From: Aphelenchoides besseyi
Lineage: Eukaryota > Nematoda > Chromadorea > Rhabditida > Aphelenchoididae
Reading direction: 5' to 3'
NCBI GenBank assembly: GCA_024699855.1
Contig: JAMPIQ010000003.1
Location: forward strand, 2,914,001 to 2,978,000
Length of the DNA: 64,000 nt
In this document: positions 56,794-64,000 of the stretch, piece by piece
How positions within the stretch are numbered: the first letter of the stretch is position 1
Layout of the letters: the number at the start of each line of letters is the position of its first letter
Translations under genes and position numbers: made by a program
The notes under the pieces: model-generated
Seen by the model: the letters and a program-made list of their open reading frames with translations, nothing else
The model's database searches: none
What the model was told of the DNA's origin: nothing

Positions 56794-57305
56794 ATAAGAA
56801 ATTCAATAGGGTAAAAATTAGAGCAATTGGTTCAGCGATTTTTTTCAGAAAAAATAGCCCTTATGTAAAGTAAATGCCCAAAAATACGATATTTTAAGGT
56901 CCGATCGAATTTTTTTGTTGTGTGGTCGTATGAAATTGATTTTATCACTTTAACACCGTTCCGAGTGGACATCCTCTCCAAGGTTTTGCTCATTCATTCT
57001 CTTCTTGCTGCAATAACTTGAGCTTCTTAATTTACACATTGTCACTTTTAGAATCTTTTTATTGTTTGTACAACATTTGCTAGATTATTAACAATCAAGG
57101 TTTAGTACATTCATCAAACATATTCAAAGGCAACGACGATTATTCTTCGAACATAGAAGTGCGTATTGTGTCGAAATATCGGAGCTCACTGTTTCCAGAG
57201 ATTTGTGAATTGACTCTAACATCAATTCAGCTTCTGTTTAAATTCGGATAGCTGAGTTTCGAAACGTCTGTACTTGTCGGCCCACCCTGTACATTGTCCA
57301 ATCTG
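56794..57305. other. Interval with a solo transposon end
   Basis: AT-rich; near 57250-57291 lies a sequence whose minus-strand reading starts TACAGGGTGGGCCGACAAG, resembling a terminal repeat of a Tc1/mariner-type element. No partner end was found nearby. Confidence 0.35.
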
Positions 57306-57602
57306 ATGAATAATATGGAATTAACCAGGTACGGCCAATGTCAACCAGGAAAAAACCCACTGGATATAAAACAATCGGATGGAAGAACACCAGTTTATTC
57401 TGACTGGCAACGACGTTATTTCGCCGGTTATCTTGCTGGAATCGGCAAGATAACAAAAAACTCTACGAAGGAGGGACCAACTCAACGAAGAACAACGAAA
57501 GTTCTACAAGCGGATCCAGTTCGAATACTGTGTGGCTCTCACCGAGTGCGCCTTTACGCACAGCTACGATCTATCGATAAAGCGCCGCACATCAATCTGT
57601 AG
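57306..57602 (+). CDS. Possible unrecognised exon(s)
   Basis: An open frame contains YGQCQPGKNPLDIKQSDGRT, YSDWQRRYFAGYLAGIGK and a basic tail to a stop at 57602; an alternative frame in the second half (EQRKFYKRIQFEYCVALTEC then AFTHSYD) looks more protein-like. The true structure is unclear. It may be part of the gene beginning at 57666. Confidence 0.3.
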   Translation: MNNMELTRYGQCQPGKNPLDIKQSDGRTPVYSDWQRRYFAGYLAGIGKITKNSTKEGPTQRRTTKVLQADPVRILCGSHRVRLYAQLRSIDKAPHINL

Positions 57603-57665
57603 TATTATTTCCATTATTCATTTGTTTATTTTCAGTTTGCTTTTTTTCGCTTTTCAACTCAAAAA

Positions 57666-59339
57666 ATGTCGGATAAGCAAAACAAGGTAAGCGCTTTATT
57701 TTTACAATTTCTTTACTAATTTCATTTGTTTTAATCCTCTTCGCATGAGCCGCAGAACTTGGACATGCCTTACAATGAATATGATGTCCTCGTGACCGAT
57801 ATTGACGGACATAAGCTCACATTGGTAATCATTCTGCTTTATTATTAGTTTTTATTCTGCTCGATTTTAGATTGGTCGAATACGATGATCAGAATTTTAT
57901 TTGAAATTCGTAATCAGGAAGAATTTTTGGTCAGGGCTTTTTTTTCGCGATCTCATTGTGGCGGGAAGTATTTTAATTGGGTGTGTTTTAGTTATAGAGA
58001 TGGTTTAGTTATAGAGGTGATGACAAGCAAAAAACTCAACGCACCGAATAACTCGATCACAACGGCGTGCACAAGACTTATCGGACGGATTTTCATATCA
58101 TGGCACTGAACGAGCAGCAATCGCGGCAAAGATCGAAGAAATGTGCGTAGCAAACATGAATTGGATACGAAAACAACACGATCGTCTGGTTAAAGATTGG
58201 GCCAGTCGTTTGGCCAAACAAGCGATGTCAATCGAGAAAATCCAAAAGGCTGAAGACGCAAGGTAAACGTTACGCAATTTTGTTTTAATAAATCGGTTTA
58301 GAGATCTTAAAGAATACAAAAAGAAATCTCGAATACCAGTTTCTCAAGCCCTGGAGTAAGGAATCGGTTTTTTACATTAAGTCTACAGTTTATAGTTTGA
58401 CTAATCGCAGATCTAAGCTCGAGGCGTAAGGTGACTTATGAAATCAACAATTTGAGTGCCGACACTTTCTCTTCTACAGCTTTTCCGGTCAACGGCCATA
58501 TCTTGCGTCGGAATTTTCGCTACATGGTTCAGTGAGATGCAAGCACGTGCACATCACGAACGGACGTTCCGACAGCACGAACTCAGAGAGAAGACCATGG
58601 CCTCGGAGTGGATGATCCCCGAGCGAAGAACGACACGACGAACTTTTACTGAACATCAGGTGAAGATGAATGATGTGATCCGAAGATACCAAATATTCGT
58701 TTGCAGGTCATCATTGCAAAAAATGTACTTGCAGTTCCAGTGCCAGACTCCAAACGTTATTTCAACTCAGGAGATGTTTCGATTGCGTTGCATGCGAACC
58801 CACCATTCGCCTCTTTTCAGTTGATGGAATCCTGTGCTCCGCCGTCGCACAAGTTACCGCAAGAATCTTTTGAGCCGTTAGGTATGGATGAACTCGATGG
58901 CGTTGGGCTGGAGTCGATAGTCAGTAGGTTTTGTTGTCATTGTTTTTAGTTGATCTTTGTGTTTCAGAAATCGTTGATTGTTTTATGGGTTCGGTCGCCG
59001 TTAACAACAAAAATGATGCTCACGGTTACATGGTGGGAACGATCTTCAAGGACGATACATCGCTGAAGATCAAGGAAGTTGGAGAATGCACTGGCTTCAA
59101 AGAAGGGTCGCCAGTGACGGTGTCGGGTCGATTGGTGGCCGATAATGGTGAGTTTCCATTTGATGAAAATGCAAAATGTTGTGTTTTAGGCGTTTTGAGC
59201 TTGAGTATCGAATCGAAGAACGAGAAGCTGAGGAAAAAGGGTTGGATGCTCTCCTCGCAACCTCAAAATCACCAACGGTCAAGCGCAAAAGTGGAAGCAT
59301 CGGATCAATTTTGGAGAAGCTCAAGCTATCGAAATGATT
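57666..59339 (+). CDS. Unrecognised multi-exon protein
   Basis: Start MSDKQNK, then NLDMPYNEYDVLVTDIDGHK; a coiled, charged part (GTERAAIAAKIEEMCVANMN, KQHDRLVKDWASRLAKQAMS, DLKEYKKKSRIPVSQALE); HHERTFRQHELREKTMASEW; then VIIAKNVLAVPVPDSKRYFN and an ordered region (IVDCFMGSVAVNN, HGYMVGTIFKDDTSLKIKEV, GSPVTVSGRLVADN) that looks beta-rich. The final exon reads best as FELEYRIEEREAEEKGLDAL...KRKSGSIGSILEKLKLSK, but that frame is one base off the splice join, so a sequence error or a missed boundary is possible. Family not recognised. Confidence 0.5.
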
Positions 59340-59974
59340 TATGTTTGTGTTCTATTGTCGATTGTATGAGTTGTTGTCGTGTTTCGGGAAATGAACTTTT
59401 TTTGTGACATATGACGGAACTTGATTTTGCCAAGAAAAGAAATAAAGGAATTAATTTGCTGAACGTTGAATGAAATGATATGCATGTCGTTATATGGACT
59501 GAAAATAAAAAGCTCTTGAGAGTTGAACTCACTACTGTGATCCAAACCAACACCGTTTTTTTGTTACAAATTGGGTCGCATGTTTTTGTCGTAGTTTAGA
59601 AGGATAGCACCAATTGAAGCGGTCGAGTAAATTAGTGGCCACTATTAAGCTGAGTATACATCAATCATGACATTTATATCTACTGCAAAAGAAGTCAAAT
59701 ATGAAAGACGAGTACAAAAGTGTGCAAGAACACTATTCACGTTCATAGTCTAACGATCAGTAAATTTGTTGAACTTTGAGATTACAAACATCACTTGGCA
59801 TGAATATAACGAAACTCAAACCAACGATTATAATCAATTTTTGGTGTTGAGTTGAATGAGGAAACTACATCTGTAGACATCAAATTGCTAAAAGTGTTTG
59901 CTTTCTGAAATCAATAGACTTCGTGGTATCGTCCGATAGAGCATTTTAACTGGTTTATTTGACAGACATTCAAA
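59340..59974. other. Interval between convergent genes
   Basis: AT-rich 3' flanks of two convergent genes; polyadenylation-like AATAAA motifs occur on the plus strand near 59450 and 59500. No gene seen. Confidence 0.4.
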
Positions 59975-60486
59975 TCAATTGACCGGTGGCAAATCCAATT
60001 GCTCGTTCGCCGGCACAAACTTCCACGACTTCTTGGTTTGAGCGTAGACTTCCAGTTCGTGTTTGTGTTCAGGAAAACGTTTGAACAACAACTGAAAACA
60101 AACTGTCAAATGCATTGCTATTCAAACGAACCTTGAACCTCTTCCATCGTCCGAGACGCAAACGTAAGTACTGACTTTGTAATTGCGCAGCTGCAACCAA
60201 AACAACAAATAAGATCAAACGATTAAATCACCTTTCCAATTACGTAAACTTAAAGTTGTTTTCTTGAACTTCTCTTGATCTTCCCGCAGTCCATTCGATG
60301 AAATTTCTCGGTTGACGTGAACGTTTCGGTCGATGACGAGTAGCCGAAGGTGTATGATAAGAACCGTAACGGCGATAGTATTTTGCGGTATGTGAATCGG
60401 AAGCATTCGATTGACTCGTACGAGTTGGAGCAGCAGGAGCCTGAAACCCACTGAGAATGAAGTAACCATCAGCCACTCACCGACAT
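59975..60486 (-). CDS. Unrecognised small basic protein, four exons
   Basis: ATG TCG is followed directly by a GTGAGT intron (about 41 nt), then APAAPTRTSQSNASDSHTAK, YYRRYGSYHTPSATRHRPKR, RNFIEWTAGRSREVQENNFK; after an intron QYLRLRLGRWKRFK, and after another LLFKRFPEHKHELEVYAQTK, KSWKFVPANEQLDLPPVN and stop at 59975. All joins keep frame. Strongly basic, about 125 residues, possibly nucleic-acid binding. Not recognised. Confidence 0.55.
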
Positions 60487-60691
60487 CTCGACGGCAAGCA
60501 GTTGAGAGCAGAAACAACCAAACCGATCGAACAGCAAACGAGACGTTTATACACACGTTCTGGACGCTCATGCAAATTTTCAGTTTTATAACAAAAAACT
60601 GAACGTTCAAACACTCGCAAATTATGTGGAAAATCAACCATTTTAAACACCAAAAAATCTATACGTAGGGCGTGAAATTATACCCAATATA

Positions 60692-61753
60692 CAGTACTGA
60701 AGAAAAGTTTGGAAGACCTGTATCTCGCGAATGGCTGAAAGGAATAGGTCGGTATTTGTGCATTAGAGTTTTATTCGACGAGCATTTGAATGAACATAAA
60801 AAAGTTGAAAATGGGAGTGGACAAACATTTGGAAGACACTTTGTTTTTGTTAAGATATCTGAACGCCTTGCTTTTCGACCACGTCCACAAGACGCTTGTT
60901 CATACAGAAGAGAGCATTAGTCGTCGGGACCGGGCGATGGATTGCGGCCAGAAGTTCGGGTTTTGTGCGAAATTGACCATTCCGGTATATTTCGTCTTCC
61001 ATCAGCTTCCAAACGTTCTCGATCGAATTCAAATCTGGACTACGGGATGGCTAATCGCTCGTAGCTACTCGCCGGTCGAGTATGGAGTCGCTGTTGACCC
61101 GGGCCGTGTGAATTGACGCTAGGCATTGTTGCCACACCCAGGACCGGCGTCTTATTTGCTTGTATCCACGGGAAGAACTTCAAAATGAACACCGAAACGT
61201 AGTCGACTGCCTTGTAGTGATTGTTGCTAACCGGTAACAGATTAAATTGCCATCAAAACTTGAAGAGATAGACGAAGAACGTACGTCGATCAGCAGTTTC
61301 CGGGTTGAAAAAATGGCGCCAAGGATCATGATTGATCCACCGCCCATTTGTCGCGATTCAGCCGGCGACGAATCGTTGGTCGATCGCCCGCCAATTCCAA
61401 GTTATCCTGGATTGAACGCGATTACCGCCTTGAAGTTTGTTGACTACATGGCGTTTAATATGACGACGAAGACGTGGATTCACTTTCTTCAGATGGTCGA
61501 GAGTCTTGCCGGTCTTTCTGCTCAGGTTTTTGAGTGGGCGCTCAACACTCGACTCGGAAACATTACATTTCGTCGCCATTCCTTTAATACTTCGTAAAAT
61601 TGCGTACAGTATCTTAACTTCTTCTTTCTTCTCGTCCGAAAGCGTCTAAAATGAAAGAATATTCAACGACAAAACCAAAAGGCTGAAAAAACCACGCTAT
61701 CATTACTAAGCACGCAATAAACCAAGTGTCTTCCCAACTTCCGTCCAGTACTG
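60692..61753 (-). mobile_element. Tc1-like element, degenerate
   Basis: 1062 bp flanked by TA (60690-60691, 61754-61755). The ends share CAGTACTG and similar following bases (AGTTtGGAAGAC on one side, AGTTGGGAAGAC on the other). Minus-strand remnants of a transposase are readable: a helix-turn-helix part (MATKCNVSESSVERPLKNLS, 61358-61579) and the catalytic end LNSIENVWKLMEDEIYRNGQ (about 60950-61032). Middle parts are missing or shifted, so it is dead. It is a different family from the element at 50876. Confidence 0.82.
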
Positions 61754-61765
61754 TATTCACATTTG

Positions 61766-62390
61766 TCTTGTAAACCCTCGAATCACTGCTGAGAGTGATT
61801 CGAGGGCGTCTAAAATAAGTCAGTTACGGATTGATACAAATTGAATAAACTTATCTTGTGTGTACACACACACACACACACAAACACAACAGGGGCTATG
61901 AATTGTAAATTTCCCTTGTTTGTTTTGAACAAACAAAGGACGAGGAGCTGAGTGATCCTGAAAACCCGAATATGTTAAGAAAAGAACAGAAATCGAAACT
62001 TACCTCGAATAGCGTACTCTTCGAGGACCACTCAGCTACAAATGATGCTTTCTGGGAGATCTACGACCATTAAATACTGGTTGACGGCACCCAAGCCTGA
62101 CCTCCAGCTACGAGGACCGCGAGGTGTTTTCTTTCTGAACAAAACACTCACATCACAGATCATTGTTTCGCGGCGTCCCAATCACCAATTAATGAATAGT
62201 ACAACTCAAAACAAACTTTAAGGTAAAACAGAAGATGCGATATCCTTTGGGAACGCTTCGCTTCTGATAGAAAATTTCAAATCACCAGTGAGTGACTCCG
62301 GGGATTCTATATTCATCAGTTAATATGATACAATCAGACCAACTAAGGGTTCTGAGATCTTCGAAAACGGTTGTTATTGATTTGGAAATA
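61766..62390 (-). repeat. Dispersed repeat, copy C (shorter)
   Basis: Matches copy B (and the reverse complement of A) from TTGTAAACCCTCGAATC to about 62390, then similarity fades. It begins 11 bp after the TA of the Tc1-like element. Contains the same 13-bp hairpin, microsatellite and split hairpin (61946-62037). Confidence 0.9.
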
Positions 62391-62394
62391 TTCA

Positions 62395-63407
62395 AAACAC
62401 AGGAATGAGTAACATTCTTTTAGCTGATGAATTGGGAATCACGGTTTCTGCGACAATACCAACATGACGGCAATTGTCCATTACATCGCTCAACAATACG
62501 ACTATCTTTGTCGTAAAATGTCTCAAGTTGTGTTCACAAACTTCCAAGCTTTGTAAGTGTAGAATGCGGCCACCGTAACCCAAATAAACGCAAAGACAAG
62601 ACCGCCGTAAAAGAAAAAATTGCACCAAAATCTCCTGAAAGCAAGAGTATGAGATGTTTTTGGGATCATACTATTGCTTAAAATTCTACTGATTCTAACT
62701 CAGTTATATCAACAGCATACATGAAATACTTGAGGTCATTATTTTGCCGCCAATTTTTGTTCAATTGTGAAATGTAGAATTCGTCACCACATTCTTTTGT
62801 TTGATAGATGCAACAACCAATGAGATGCCAGTGAACATTCCACTTGCAATTGTCAAGACCAAAACTCTCAGCAAATGCAATAGCGATGTTTCGCTTCTGA
62901 AATTCGTCATTGTACACGTGCGAAAATGAACGTGACTCTAATTAGGCAAAATAATGAGACCAAAGATTGCACCCCGGTAGCTCATAATGTGACAAATTAC
63001 CTTGTTAGAATATCATGCCTGAACTTATAAAGGGCACCGAAGGTGAAAAGACCGTGCCTAGTGACAAACCGTGTGGAAGAGCAAAAATGGGGTATAACGA
63101 CGGACTAAGACGTTGTTTAAGACCTCGCGGTAGAACGTACATTATTCCACGCTTCACGATCAGTTGATGTTGTGTAGCTAATTCAGTAAATGCAAAAAAA
63201 GCCGTCGAAGATACCTGCAGCGATAAACAAATAAGAGTAAGACGGCAGTTTTTTTCCAACCGTGTTGAATGCCGACAATATCAAGAGCATGTTCGCCAAC
63301 AATTCGAAAATAGTACCGGTCGTATCCGTAAGCCAATAAAGATCATATCCAGTCGACATGTATTCAACGGTTGCACTCAAAGAGTTTTGTTGAGTAAGAA
63401 GCGACAT
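62395..63407 (-). pseudogene. Serpentine chemoreceptor (Srd-like), truncated by repeat copy C
   Basis: Relative of the receptor at 43775-44872. Readable parts: MSLLTQQNSLSATVEYMSTG, LYWLTDTTGTIFELLANMLL, ILSAFNTVGKKLPSYSYLF (TM1-2), ELATQHQLIVKRGIMYVLPR, LSPSLYPIFALPHGLSLGTV, YNDEFQKRNIAIAFAESFGL and FFYGGLVFAFIWVTVAAFYT (TM5). Beyond that the frame is poor and the expected TM6-7 are absent; repeat copy C begins at the point where they should lie. The gene is probably dead. Confidence 0.6.
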
Positions 63408-64000
63408 TTTGAGATTCGCAAACTGAGCTCTGCAGCCGGTAACAACGTGCTTTTAAACCTTAGTCGATGTACGAGCAAACCATGGAATCCGTGAAATAAA
63501 TGTTTCGCCAAAGTTTCTCGGGACTCAATTAAGCGTGCCAATTCGACGGTGTAAAATTTCCTGTATATTACGCTAAATATCAAGTGGTTTGCGTGTATCT
63601 GACTATTTTTTGATGTTAAAAACGAACACACGAATTCTACCGGAAATTATAAACGTTATGTTCAATAGGAAGTTTTACGTCAAATTCAAACTCACAGTAA
63701 GACTATTAATCTCATGAGCTAAACACACGTTAATTGAATTCATGAGTCCTGTAGAAAGCAATCTTATAATTAGAGATGATTCCTGAAAAAAGTCTCATGA
63801 GTAACGGTTCATCTCCAGGAACTCGACTTCTGATGATCATACGAATTTCGGTCTCTAAACGTTGACAAAACACACTGCTTTCCAGCTACTAACCAGCGTT
63901 CTAGAGAAGCCGCTAGTCTAATTCTCATGTTGAGAGCGAGATAACTAACGTTCACGCGTCTTAACGTTGCCACCCGCCTTGCTGTTGAATGCAATTTGAG
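63408..64000. other. Right edge, no firm gene
   Basis: Short minus-strand frames (61-84 codons) without motifs; upstream flank of the broken chemoreceptor. Confidence 0.3.

Overview
The window looks like nuclear DNA of a nematode. This rests on nematode-type (supplementary) nuclear hormone receptors, Srd-like chemoreceptors, a FER/FES-type SH2-tyrosine kinase, a UDP-glucuronosyltransferase (UGT) cluster, a Ly6-type secreted protein, very small introns (mostly 35-60 nt, GT...AG), and many Tc1/mariner elements that all sit in TA target sites. The species cannot be fixed from the sequence. There is one assembly gap of 100 N (55947-56046).

Layout. 0.5-5.5 kb: two related nuclear receptor genes on the minus strand; a mariner element with an open transposase sits inside a tiny intron of the first. 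5.9-13.2 kb: small genes (an RRM-RING protein, several unrecognised proteins, a Ly6-like secreted protein) and a LINE remnant. 13.8-21.5 kb: dense gene block with a multi-pass transporter, an SH2-tyrosine kinase, an aquaporin, a small type I membrane protein and an ATP-grasp enzyme. 24.2-33.7 kb: four UGT genes, one truncated beside a palindromic transposon and one visibly damaged, plus a LIM-domain gene. 34.2-40.5 kb: a CK1-family pseudokinase, an unrecognised gene and a zinc-finger gene with acidic repeats. 41.6-46.7 kb: first copy of a 966-bp repeat, an unrecognised gene, a chemoreceptor, tRNA-Leu and a short-chain dehydrogenase. 47.0-50.7 kb: an intronless Hsp70 gene, a long hairpin, and a Ser/Arg-rich gene. 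50.9-57 kb: mobile-element territory (dead Tc1, second palindromic element, second repeat copy, second mariner) with a stranded ThiD-like gene end. 57-64 kb: two unrecognised genes, a dead Tc1-like element, the third repeat copy, and a chemoreceptor cut off by it.

Three themes stand out. First, a dispersed repeat (three copies) carries an intron-like 46-nt insert whose removal would create an 18-bp uninterrupted hairpin. Second, five reading-frame breaks in otherwise well-preserved genes (Hsp70 twice, two UGTs, ATP-grasp) are all single extra bases in homopolymer runs, which points to consensus errors rather than true pseudogenes. Third, one UGT has a 40-nt insert bounded by AT and AC at exactly the place needed to restore the family sequence. 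Exon joins were worked out by hand from splice-site patterns and reading frame, so small shifts in boundaries are possible.
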